Below are positions 22,421 through 33,618 of a DNA stretch of 64,000 nucleotides, piece by piece. The translations under genes were made by a program, and so were the position numbers. Position 1 is the first letter of the stretch. Each line of letters opens with the position of its first letter. Source of the DNA: Alisma plantago-aquatica (taxonomy: Eukaryota; Streptophyta; Magnoliopsida; Alismatales; Alismataceae); assembly GCA_963693085.1 (NCBI GenBank), contig OY856410.1, forward strand, positions 564,568,906 through 564,632,905. The letters run 5' to 3'. The notes under the pieces were generated by a model. It did not search any database. It had not been told where the DNA came from and saw only the letters and a list, made by a program, of their open reading frames with translations.

Positions 22421-23720
22421 TAATTAATTATTGCTCCTACTATTTTGTTCAAACAAATAGCCCTCACCATCAGTTCAAAAGATTACAACAGCCAAACTTC
22501 TAGTGAGCCAAGATCCAAAATAATTGAATTATTACCCGACCAATGCCAATGTCCATAATCAATTATTAAGGTAGGTAACATTTACCAATTGCATCATATG
22601 CAATTCTTGGATAAATGATATGCAAAACTCTTTGCCATATCATCTACAAGCCTCTAAGTGCTTCATCTCATTAAGTCCACTTAGTTAAGGCTGACCCAAA
22701 AGCCAAAATGATAGAAGTGCACCCCGCTTGTCGGGCCCACCCAACTACAATCACACTTCCATGAAATAGATATTGCACCACCCTTGGGATGCCCATGCTT
22801 GTCGATCAAGCTTTCCATGTGTGCTTCTTATGGAAAGCATCTAAGAATTAATATTATATTGACGTATTTTATATTTATATACATATGCATATACAATCAC
22901 CACATATACAGTACGTATCATATACATGCTATATCCCACAAGAAAACATGTGTAGTGATAAAAGTTATAATTATGGCCATCCTATTGTTGTTCCTTGTTC
23001 CACAAGAAATTTTGGTCATCTGGGTCTACATCACATGCAATAACCTATTGTTGATTAAGATATGTGAGAACCATTCCAAGTTGATCAACTCATCTTATGA
23101 TTGATGGACTCTCCTCCTAACTGATCGGTTGGTTGCCTACAGTCGGTTGTCTGGATCCTCCAAATAGTCAGCTCATCTGGTCATTCAGGCTCCTCGTTAG
23201 TCCACCAGCTGCTCGTGTCGCACCACCAGTCGGTCGTCTCGATCCATCACTTCTGGTCTGGGCACCCACCTTTATTCAACATAATAGGAAATAATACCCA
23301 CCTTTATTCAACATAATAGGAAATAAAACTATCCTACTTTTAAATAATCTTTGGGAAACCTCGAGTTACATTCGAGGGGAGCACAGATAGAAGAGAATCT
23401 CGAGTTATCCCTAGTTACATTCAGAATAGAAGATAGAGGCTTAGTACGTACACTGAGATGCAAACAACCACAATGAACTAAGCACACACATAGGGGTTTA
23501 TAGGCCATAACCAAACTACACATCCACCATAAAAACCATTTTAGGGATATATCAATTACATATATAGCATATCATATATCTATATTTATATGGGATCATG
23601 GTGTTTAATTATATATCCACATTATCTAGTTTAAATATTCGCATCACATGCAATAATTAAATGATGAAAAACCAAAAAATCGATGATATCAATTAATCCC
23701 AAGGCATAATATGTTCATCT
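22421..23720 (-). other. Copia C leader
   Basis: Matches copy B's leader in reverse: the 'gcatatgatgcaattgg' segment near 22580-22600 and the GC-rich block at 23100-23270. No protein similarity. Confidence 0.6.
23267..23326 (-). repeat. 31 bp tandem duplication in Copia C leader
   Basis: 'acccacctttattcaacata' plus 'ataggaaataa' occurs twice head to tail. Copy B has one corresponding segment near 13431-13462, so the duplication is private to copy C. Confidence 0.85.
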
Positions 23721-23736
23721 GGCTCTTATACAACTA
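23721..23736 (-). promoter_or_regulatory. Copia C primer-binding site, degenerate
   Basis: Reverse reading TAGTTGTATAAGAGCC, comparable to TGGTATCAGAGCC with mutations, directly after the LTR end. Confidence 0.6.
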
Positions 23737-23737
23737 T

Positions 23738-25830
23738 TGGGTCTTATGGCACGATACAGGCAGCAAAAATGAACATTTATATAGCTATAAACCCATAACC
23801 AACAGATTGCATCAACAACTATGCAATTGAAAAGATGGTTTGGTGAGATATACCTAGTCCTGGGGCTTGCCCAATGAAAATACCTTGCAGCAAGTGCGGT
23901 CTTCAACGTCTTGACTTGGACAATGTCCATGCATGTCCTAGTCTTCTACCATGGATTGCATCTTGATGTGTCCTCTTCAGAGGCAGAAATCTCCCACCTC
24001 TAAAGTAAAGTCCACACGGATCATCAGGGACTCCCATTCTAGTAGAACAAGCAGGAAGGAGATGACCCTCTTGTCAGTGTACTAGCACCGACTTGCTCTC
24101 CCGAAATCAATTACTTTTCTACAGTTGTCTTTCCCTTGTTGTTCCTCCATAGATGAGTAGAACTTGCTCGGGCTCTCTTTGTTACCAGAACCAGAGAAGA
24201 CAACAAATGTCAGAGCAACTAAGTTCCTGAGTTGTGTGTTCTGATTAGCCCCCGATACCCCTCTGTTTATTGGAGGGCTTAGGGTTTGGGTTCCAAGTAT
24301 GATCGGGAGTAGAAGGATCCATATTTCAAAAAAAATTCAACCACTTCAACAGCCAAACCGGTCGAATCAACAGTGAGCCGATCGACTGGCACTGTGAACC
24401 GATTGGCTCAATGCTAAACCAGTCAGTTCACATGCATTCCTAGTCACGATCCAAATGGCAATATGTTTCCCAATAATATCAAATATTATTACTTGTTCCA
24501 ATTGAATTGAACAAGTGAAATGGGAAAGTTTTAATCCAACTGGGAAAATCTTATTTCCTTGGTTGGCTAGACTGTGATTCGTCTGATTCACCAAGTTAAA
24601 CAGTGTGTTGGTTCACACCAACAGATCGTCTCACTAAGGTGAATCCATCGGTTGGAAATCCAAACTTCACCAATTCAGCCTTTCAATTGATCTAATACTC
24701 AAACCTACTAGTTCAACACTTGAACTTGATAGTTCTAAGTCCATTAAGTCAATTGTATGTTTAATTGAATACCTAAACACATTTAGTAATCAATCTAAAC
24801 ATAATTCATGGACAATCTCCTCTTCAAGGTGTATCCTATGTTTTTGACCCTACAACATCAAGTTTATGTTGGCACTGAATGTCCATAACTAACTTATGAC
24901 ATCACAAGCAGTGAGCAACATCTAGTGACACATCATAGCTACCTAAATAATTTGGAAGTTGGATAACATCTTCAACCTCCAATTTGTAATTGGTGTTATT
25001 ATGTTTGTGCAGTTCCTTTGTCACTAATATCTGGATTGAACTTGAGGCATGGACTTGTCATCCTCTACAAACATTCAATCCATGCTTCTTGAACTAGAGA
25101 AGACTCTCTAAGATATATGTAAGCTCAATATCATATATTGACTCACATGTGCACGGCCATGTATTTCTCAGTCTCGCTTATCAAGTGGTAAGGATATTTT
25201 ACTCCCTTAGGAGGGACAAATCCCATCTCTATCACTCATAGTCTATCCCCATGTACCAAAGTCACCCAATCATCACCTTTATAACAAGTCATGTTTAAGG
25301 ATTGCATTTGTGATGTCAAAGTGTACCCAACAACATGAGATGAGTGCAGTGATTTCAGGTCTAAGAACCACAATTACCACCAACACTATGACAGATGATT
25401 GTGACTAACCAAGTATGGTTTCCATGCATCACTCTTATGGTGGGCCTATCTGATACATTGTTCTTTAACATGTATCCATGTTCTTGGTTTGATATCACAT
25501 ATCATGACTCGTGAGATTCAATCATCAACCAACAAACATTCTTGTCTTATGTATTATTTTCGTCTGTGGATACTTCCACAATAATAACCCACTAGGGACA
25601 TAACAATAATGTATACTCTTAACATTTGTATAATGTCATTATTCAGGCCCTTCACTTGAAGACATACATCATTGAGTTATATGATTCTCTAGACATCTAT
25701 CATGTTATATCATTATCTCAACATAGGTGAAACATATAGATGGAAATTGCCTTTATTATTATTCAAATCATTTACAAAGTATGCCATTACAATCTTCATA
25801 TGACTAGCTCTATGGGAATACATACCAACA
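23738..25830 (-). repeat. Copia C 5' LTR (about 2.09 kb)
   Basis: The only near-complete LTR of this family in the window. Reverse reading begins TGTTGGTATGTATTCCC and ends CCCA. The R region (TATA-like 'ccaataaacagagg' near 24250-24275) and U5 align with copies B and A'. U3 holds repeated 'gtgaaccga' and 'ggttcac' words near 24330-24440 and 24590-24660. At about 2.1 kb this is long for a Copia LTR. Confidence 0.85.
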
Positions 25831-26229
25831 CCTAGACAACGGTACTCCTAGATCTTGTATAGAACTGATTGCAGTCGAGTGGTGATCAGTTGGGGTTTGA
25901 GTGGTATACCTCAAATCCTGAAGAGCTTAATAAAATACATAAATAGCCGTGTAACACATTTGTTTAGGGTTAAACACACTTCACATTGAAAGTTTACCCT
26001 AACCATACTGCTTATATTACTTAGTCATTTAATACCTTGCTTTAAGAGAAATCAACTATTGTATAGATGGTAACTATATTTTTTCCTTCATATACATGTT
26101 CTTCGCATTCCTTTCAATATGCATGAAGATAAGTTTATCTTCTTTAAGTTGCTAAACTTGCTAAATCTTTGTAATTAGTAATATAATTCTTTATTTGAAT
26201 CTACTCATCCTATTTAAACAATGTTATAT
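25831..26229. other. Unassigned, possibly inner part of the Gy1 5' LTR
   Basis: AT-rich, no coding similarity. It lies between copy C and the recognisable Gy1 LTR end. Confidence 0.35.
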
Positions 26230-26811
26230 AACATGTTGTAATTAATAAGCATTGTTGGAGGTTAAATCTCTTACTGGGGCATGGGTTTCACCTGTGGGTC
26301 ACCACATTCTCTTAGGTGGTCGTCAATAGCGTTATCAGGACTGTGGTGGTGAAGAAGAGTAGTTTGTAAAGTAGTAGGAGGTGAAGGTGGGTTAGTTGTA
26401 GTAGTAGAGTCCTAGAGTCATCCCTCCAAGAATTCAAATTGACAGATGAGGAAGAAGACGATGATGCCAGCAAAACATAATCTAGATCTTCACTCTCAGG
26501 TCTGGGCAAGGGATGTTTTGTAGATGATACATATTGACTCGAGGTTTTTTTAGTGATGTTCTTGTTCTATGATGATGTTGTATATGGCATGTATATATGT
26601 AGAACTTATGCTTTTCTATATAGATTGTGGTCTCAACTACTGAACAAATCTACAAATTCCTAGCGTGGTCGTGATATGTGCAATATGATGGACCTTTATG
26701 AAGATGTTCACGGATATGTTTTCTTTAATTATTCTTCTTTCCTATGATATGGTTGGGTTAGTAGTTGATCGTGCTTTTGGGTTTTGAGTCATCTCATTTT
26801 TGTGTGACGCA
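26230..26811 (+). repeat. Gy1 5' LTR remnant (3' part)
   Basis: The segment 'gcattgttggaggttaaat' and 'actggggcatgggtttcacc' to 'ttaggtggtc' (26250-26320) is co-linear with the reverse complement of X's LTR around 58250-58350. The end 'tgtgtgacgca' (26801-26811) corresponds to the X LTR end. Gy1 is therefore a relative of X in the opposite orientation. The rest of the LTR is lost or unrecognisable. Confidence 0.6.
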
Positions 26812-26824
26812 ATGTTAAAATTTG

Positions 26825-26837
26825 GTGGTATAAGATA
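26825..26837 (+). promoter_or_regulatory. Gy1 primer-binding site, degenerate
   Basis: 'ttggtggtataagatattt' followed by 'aggttcggtgagtct' aligns with X's 'ttttggtatcagagcc' and 'tttggttcactgaatct'. Several mutations are visible. Confidence 0.6.
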
Positions 26838-26989
26838 TTTAGGTTCGGTGAGTCTACAACGACACATACTTAGGATTTGGTGTTTGTTCCTTATGTCATT
26901 CAACATATTTGATATAGCTTATGCTTATGCATATATGGCTGGAGAACAGAAATAAATGTTGAGAGTAGTTTTGTCATTCTTGCAGGTGG

Positions 26990-28010
26990 TGTTATGAGAC
27001 TGACACATGGGGAGTGAGTGCCCAAGACGTGGCCGGAGCAACCCATACCACCTCAGTTTCACCTGGAGACTCTGGTCAGTCCTGCTTTTCAGTCCGTATT
27101 TGGACAACTTACGGCCACAATCACGCATTTGGCGGATAGAGAACCCATGCCTCAAGATAGGGCTGCCATCCCCAATGCGGAATCATAGGATTCCGTCAAG
27201 ACATTTAGGTAGCTAAAGCGTGTGGGAGTGATAGAGTACATAGGTACAACAGACCTGACAGATGCTAACTTGTGGCTTATCGAGTTGGAAAAGGCATTCA
27301 CGATCCTCAACATCCTATATGAAGATATGGAGAAGCACATAGTTTATCTGTTGAAGGGTAGTGCAGGCCACTGGTGGGCCATAGAAGAGGGGAAGAGGTC
27401 GGGAGTGGAGGTAAGTTGGGAAGAATTTCAGCAAGAATTCATGAGTCGATACTTCCCAGAGACGTATCTTGATGAGTAGGTGGCTCAGTTTGAAATGGTG
27501 CACCAAGGATCGATGACTGTGAACAAGCATGGGACAAGGTTTATGGGGTTGTTGAGATTCTATCCTCACATGGAGGTGAGAGAGAAGCAGAAGATTCATT
27601 AGGTTTTAGAAGAGTTTGAACTTCTAGTTTATTGCAACAACATCAACTTTAGAGAATAGAGAGAAGTTATCTACCTTCATAGAGTGTGTGAGGATGATTG
27701 AACAGTCTTACAGAGAGAAGCATGAAGCCAGTGTAAGGAAGAGGCCAATTCAGTCTCTGGGACAGTCTTCTGGTGTCTTCTAGAAGTTTAGGCTCTCATC
27801 GCCATAGTCACAACAAAGGTCAATGTTTTCCGCACCAATGTCATTTGAACCTTTACAATGGTCGCCAAGCAAAGGCAGAGGCCATTGTCTTCCACCGTTA
27901 GGAGCAAAAAATGTTGCATCAGTATCCATGACAGGGCCGTCTAGGCCGCAATATACTTCAAAGTCTTGTTACAAGTGAAGACAAGTTTGACATATGGTGT
28001 GTTCATATTC
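26990..28010 (+). pseudogene. gag: Gy1 Ty3/Gypsy (Tekay-type) gag
   Basis: The frame begins with 'CPRRGRSNP', typical of Tekay gag. The capsid core is 'GVIEYIGTTDLTDANLWLIE' (27222 on), 'LEKAFTIL', 'YLLKGSAGHWW', 'VSWEEFQQEFMSRYFPETY' and, after a stop at 27477-27479, 'VAQFEMVHQGSMTVNKHGTR'. A broken zinc knuckle near 27965-28000 reads C-Y-K-stop with a later H-M-V-C. Multiple stops. In this family gag assembles the cytoplasmic particle. Confidence 0.88.
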
Positions 28011-28159
28011 TATGAAGAACAAAAAAGAGACACAATAGCTAAGGCATAGTAAAAAAGGGTCCCAATAGTGACAGTTCAACAGTGGTGGTGGCAGAGGACA
28101 CAATCAGGTGTCACATGCATGATCTTCTGTATAGGTTAGCATAGGTCGAGGAGGACAAC

Positions 28160-28560
28160 AATAAATGACTAGATTCTATGACATGAGTCAGCCAGAGGGA
28201 GTGGTCAACCCACGGGTCATAACAAGTCTGATAGCCTTTTGCTTGAAACCCCTTTAGTTGGTTCTACCAAGTTGCGGGTGGTATGTCCATCTTGCTTTCT
28301 TTCTTTATTGGGACACAACATTCAAGTGGGTATTATGCCACTTGATGTGAATAGATTCTATGTGATCCTAGGGATGTATATCTTTAAGAAGTATAAGGTT
28401 GTTTTGGACTATAGTTCCAAAGTGGCGACATTCTGTGTGGGTGGTGTTTTTTGGGTCTTCACAACGACAAGAAGATTCTTCCTACATGTGTGGTGTCAGT
28501 TATGATGGAGGAGAAGATGAGGGTGCAAGGCTTTCTCGGAACATGTTGTAGATACCAAGG
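28160..28560 (+). pseudogene. pol: Gy1 protease region with the active site deleted
   Basis: 'MSQPEGVVNPRVITSLIAF' (28178 on) is followed at once by 'LETPLVGSTKLRVVCPSC' and 'IMPLDVNRFYVILGMYIF'. In element X the same flanking words are separated by about 50 residues that include the active-site DSG. That segment is missing here, so the protease is dead by deletion. Confidence 0.75.
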
Positions 28561-28599
28561 TGAGGAGTTATAGTATCCAAGAGGTGCTAGTTGTGCATG

Positions 28600-29671
28600 A
28601 CTTTGAGTATGTCTTCCCTGATGAGTTTCTCGGTGCCCCCTTACAGAGATTTATTTTGAGATCAATCTGGTTCCTGGCACACAACCTATAGCTCAGACAC
28701 CTTATATGATGGCACCAACTGAGATGAAGGAGTTAAAGAAGCAATTATAGGAGTTTTTAGAGAAGGATTTCGATCAAGCACTTCATCTTAGGGTGCTCCC
28801 ATGTTGTTTGTGAAAAAGAAGCATGGTTTGATGTGATTGTGCATAGCTTAACAACAATTGAACAAAATCACCATAAAGAACAAGTACCCATTCCCACGAT
28901 CAATGATTTGTTTGATCAATTGAGAGGTGATACAGTGTTTCCAAAGATAGACTTGAGATCAGGTTATCAATAGTAGTCGATCAAGGAAGATGACATACCT
29001 GAGTCATCTTTAAGGACCGAGTATGGTCATTATGAGTTTCTGGTTATGCTGTTCAGGCTAACCAATGCACTGTCAACCTTCATGGACTGGATGAATAGGG
29101 TGTTCAAACTGTATCTTGATCATTTCATGGTAGTGCTCATAGATGATATCTTGATCTACTCCAGGAAAAGTTAGCAACATGAACAACACCTTTGCTAAGC
29201 GTTGGAGTTGTTGAGGTAACACTGACTCTATGCTAAGTTCAACAAGTGCAAGTATAGGCTGACTGAGGTATCCTTCCTTGGTCATGTCATCTCATCTCAT
29301 CGGGTTTGTGTAGACCCTAATAAGGTGGAGTTTGTGATAGAGTGGAATTAGCCAAAGAGGTTGACAGAGGTTCATAGTTTCCTAGGTCTGGTAGGGTATT
29401 ATAGGAGGTTCATTAAGAACATTAGTGTCATGCTCTTTCCTTGACTAGATTGACTAGGAAAGGTGTCCCTTTCATGTGCGATGAAAAGTGTCAGAGTTCT
29501 TTCTTACTGTTGAAAGAAAGGTTAACAAGTACACCAGTGTTAGTGTTGCCAGAGCAGGGAAAAGGGTACATCATCTTTTGTGATGCTTCCAGGTATGGCT
29601 TGGGATGCATGCTGATGCAGGAGTAGAATGTGATTTCTTTTGCTTCCCGACAACTTAAGAAACACGAGGAG
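28600..29671 (+). pseudogene. pol: Gy1 reverse transcriptase and first half of RNase H
   Basis: RT blocks: '[20 protein letters not shown]' (28875 on), '[12 protein letters not shown]', '[14 protein letters not shown]', '[15 protein letters not shown]', the catalytic '[12 protein letters not shown]' (intact DD) and 'FLGHVISSHRVCVDPNKV', then 'EVHSFLGLVGYYRRFI'. RNase H starts with 'LTRKGVPFMCDEKCQSSF' and 'VLPEQGKGYIIFCDASRYGL', with the first catalytic Asp in CDAS. The frame reaches 'RQLKKHEE' at 29671 and is interrupted by X. It continues in frame at 62442. Stops are present (for example 29173 and 29624). Confidence 0.9.
29667..29671. repeat. X target-site duplication, left (aggag)
   Basis: aggag directly before the TG at 29672; repeated at 62437-62441. 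Confidence 0.93.
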
Positions 29672-31842
29672 TGTGACAACCACTATCAGTCGACATCATA
29701 ATCACACAAAATTATGAAGAAATAATCATCAGTAGAAGGTTACCAAAATTCACTAAAATTAAAACCTTTTTACGAAGATATCCACTAGTAGGAAAGTCTT
29801 TAAAGAAAGAACCATAGAAATATATACCTCATGGTTCACTTCATACATTCATTATTTCATCATATCACGATGATATGAGACATCAGTTACTTTAACAAAT
29901 CATATATAGGAGAAACATTAAACCTCGAGGCATATGGGACAAAATATACAATCGATTATAAAACTGTTATGCAGTATCTCCCAAGGACCTGAGAGTACAT
30001 GCACAACACAGAGGACTCTAATTCTACAAGACTCATAGTAACACACTCAACCTGAGCTGTTACTGCTTTCCTTGCTACTATTGCACGATCTCTACTTCCT
30101 CATGGACATCCACCTAAAAGTTGTGGAACCCATGGGGTGAGACAAAAGTCCTAGTGTGAGATATAACTCTCCGCCAACAATATCATTATCACAGATCAAG
30201 AAAAAGAGAAGATAATCTTTTATTGAAATAAAGAGGTATAACTTTTTGTTATATACAGAGAAGAACAATATGATTATTTAAGTAGTTTAGATATCTATAT
30301 TGAGTAATAGACATCTAATTACTTTAGAAGGAATATAAAGAACATGTATAACATTTATCAACTATGTTGTATAAAAATAATGCAGGCTCATCCAATGTTT
30401 TCCATATTCAATCCTTAAGCAAATATGCTACACGACTGATTACATCTTTCACAAACAATCTTATGCCCTGAGGAGATGAAGTATACCACTCATACTCCAA
30501 CTGACCACTACGAAGTAAGCAACAGTGCCATAAAAGGTCTATGGAAGAGTTGGACTCCATGACCTCTCCTCTCTTGGTTAGTACAAGAATACCTATAGTG
30601 ACATCATGAGTCAAACTACAATTTAGCTAGTTGGGATTTATTGGCTCTTTTCTATAGAGATACAACTCACATCTTATTCTCTGTCTAGGTATGACCTACA
30701 GTCAATCCTGTAAATAATTTGTGTCATGGCCTGCAACCATATTTTATTTAGGGTATGGCTTTACTACAATCCCAATGTTACATTAGAGGTACAACCTACA
30801 ACCACACTCTTTGTAGGGTATGGCCTATAGATAATCCTGAGTTTTGCAGGATGCAAGGAATTACTCGACTTGTGCCCTCACATATTCAAAATATGCGCTC
30901 TGAGTGAAACTCGTTCCACCATTCAACAAATCTTGACACAGAATGGATCTATGGCCAAGGAAATCTACATTTTTAGTTCATCTTGATAAATTAAGTGTAT
31001 AACACTATCTTTTAGCATCAATCAAGTTACAAGAATGAATTATAATTAATGCTATAAAGAAAGGTGTGATACATCTATCAAGTAATCTTGTATCCACTAG
31101 TACATATTTTGTTGCATCTTATCTTGGAATCTTAATCCCTAGAACAAATCATTGGGAGTCTCATCCCTTCGATTGTTTTCATTATCATGATCACATGCAA
31201 TCGGTATCAACCCTTAGTTCATCATTGAAAAGTGTCATCTCTTATCAAGTAACAAATATCTCTAGGTCATCAGATCCATATATACATCATACTTGTTGTA
31301 CAAGTATATCACATGGATCACAAGGCCCATTTAATTTCTATCATGCTAAATCATCATAGATCATACCTAGCTATGCTCATCATCTCATAATACATGCATG
31401 GTTAGGATTTCATGGTAAAAGCAATATCAAGTACATATCATCACTATGGCAAACAAAATAATTACAACCCTCTGATAATTAGGGTTAGGGTTTCCCTTAT
31501 AACCAATTTGGTTTTTCAAATTCATAATTAACAATCCCAAAACCAAATTTATAACTCCTATCATTTAGGATCTTATAATATTGTCATAAGTATTCAAACA
31601 TACTTACTCTTATAAATTATCATCAATTGATTATCAACATGAAGTATTGCCTTTCTCATATGAGGGATATATGTTTCTCTTTTAACCTTACTAGGATATT
31701 GATTTTAGCATACTTACTACAATGTCTTGACCCTCTTTAGGGTACATCATCCTACACTTATCAAAGTGTATCCCAACCATTACTTCATAATTTATCAAGT
31801 AATATTATACTCTTCATGTGTTACTCATCCACGTGTATTGGA

Positions 31843-32000
31843 TTTGAAGTGCTTGAGGTGTATCGAACTTGAGTTGCTTTAGGTGTATCGACCTTGAGGT
31901 GCTATAGGTTTATCAACCTTGAGGTTCTTAAGGTGTATCAAACTTATGGTTCTTATGGTGATATCGGCCTTAAAGTTCTTATGGTGATATCAGCCTATAC
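31843..32000 (-). repeat. Minisatellite inside X LTR (about 30-35 bp units)
   Basis: Repeated plus-strand words 'gaggtgtatcgaccttgaggtg', shortened here to the core 'tatcgaccttgaggtgctt', occur about five times with drift. The same array is in the other LTR at 59995-60150. A second array of 'catgtagtgtattggccatagca' type units follows at 32120-32220. Confidence 0.85.
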
Positions 32001-33613
32001 CAAACCATGGTCCATCACCTTCCTCCTACTTTAGCATCAAATTTTCACCTTACTTGAGTATATTAACTTTAACTTACATTAGGGTATCCACCACCCTATC
32101 ACTTTGTGTATCAGACATAGAATACCACATTTGTCATGTAGTGCATTGGCCATAGCATACCACATTTGTTATGTAGTGTATTGGCCATAGCACATTTGTC
32201 ATGTAGTGTATCGACCATTGCATCAATACTTGAGTTGCCCTAGCTATCACCATGTGATATGGACTTATATCAGGTTATCCATCATCAATACCCTCATGTG
32301 CCTTCACCTATCAATGTATCAGCCTCACCACTATTGGGTGTGTAGGACAAGGCTGATAAGAGTGTGTCACCCTCACCATTACAAGGTGTGTTGGGTTAGA
32401 CCTTTGCTAGTGTGTTGGGTTAAGAATATGTATCAGGTTGTGGGATTATTGGGTTAGCTATCTCCTTCATGCTGAATTCTCTACCACTTACTCTGTCTTA
32501 TTCTTCACCCTTTAGACAAGATGGCATCAGTAACATCCTCAGAAGGTGTGTCTCCCTTCACATTTGTGTCAGGTTAGAACTTTATGTTGGGTTACACTTG
32601 TGTTGAGTTATGCATATCAGGTTAGTCTTATATGCTCATTTCTTCCCCTTTCCTTCAAGGTATCGACCTGTCCCTTTACCTTGCCTTAGGTGATAGGCTA
32701 TAAAACTATTATAACATATGTCCTTCATATGTACAAAACCAATGTGGTGTTCGGTTCTCATGTGTGTCAAGTTATTCTTCATTGTATCAGGTTTCATCAC
32801 CATATCAGGTTAGGGGTTATCTAAACCGATATGTGTTTGTATAGGATGATCTCATCATCTTCAAGCTCTAATGTTTCATCCATTACTACCCCAATTCATG
32901 AACAACAATCCCATGTAACTATTAGAGCTCATAAAATCATCATTCAATCAAGGAAAGTCGAAATTGAAAAGTAATCAACAAGTATTGCATGATTGAAAAT
33001 GAATAATAATATGGTTGAGTACAAGTTATATAACCTACCTCAAGATCTACTTCAAATCTTCAAGCTTCAAAGCTTCATGTTCCCAAGGTTGAAGTTGACT
33101 TATCAAAAGTCCAAGACTCAATCACAATGCTTGTATATGAAAGGAAACATCATAGTTAGGAATTTGGGGAAGAAGGAAAGAAAGAAAGGAACCATGATCC
33201 CAGAAGCATAGTCCACCCAAGGTTGAAGATGACCATGGCTTCACCTTAGGCTTGATGCTCAAGCTCCTTCCTATTCCTCATGCTTCTACAGTCATCCACC
33301 AAGAGAAAGATGGTATGAGGGCCAAAAGGTTTCACTAGTGCGTGATAAGAGTGGCTTATATAGTTGAGGTTCATGAGAGAGAGTATATGTGAGGTGTCAT
33401 CACCACATGTAACTTGGTGATACGTGTCCATGCATGGTGACACCTTACAACCATGATTATCTCATCATGCAAAACATTTGTGGATAATTCAAGAATAAGA
33501 TATATCCCATTGGGTATCTTTCTTTACAAAATGTCACAACCCAATATACTTTTCATGTAAACCAAACAACTTCCCAAGGAAGTTGTAAAATGATAGGCTT
33601 CACCTACTTGAGG

Positions 33614-33618
33614 TGCTT
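33614..33618. repeat. Y insertion site, left flank (tgctt)
   Basis: Rejoining 33618 to 52576 restores the X LTR order seen at 61740-61765 ('...gtgctt' + 'aggtcgacatg' against 'gtgattagctcgaaatg'). The right flank reads actt, so the duplication is imperfect. Confidence 0.6.

Larger units (their letters stand above)
21681..25830 (-). mobile_element. Long-LTR Copia copy C, reverse, 3'-truncated in gag
   Basis: Reverse-strand copy with an apparently full 5' LTR (23738-25830), primer-binding site, leader and most of gag. It is cut off near 21680, so pol and the 3' LTR are absent. It shares LTR, leader and gag with copy B. The LTR start TGTTGGTATG is intact at 25830-25821. Confidence 0.85.
29672..33618 (-). 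repeat. X 3' LTR (in element sense), outer part
   Basis: Begins TGTGACAACC on the plus strand and is co-linear with 57810-61750. Y interrupts it at 33619; the remaining 463 bp lie at 52576-53038. Together they total about 4.41 kb, the same as the other LTR (4404 bp). The open frames within (for example 31066-31359) have no counterparts of known function. Confidence 0.9.

Noticed and set aside
25831..26229. Complete Gy1 5' LTR
   Set aside because: I could align only the last roughly 580 bp to the X LTR; extension leftwards is not supported.
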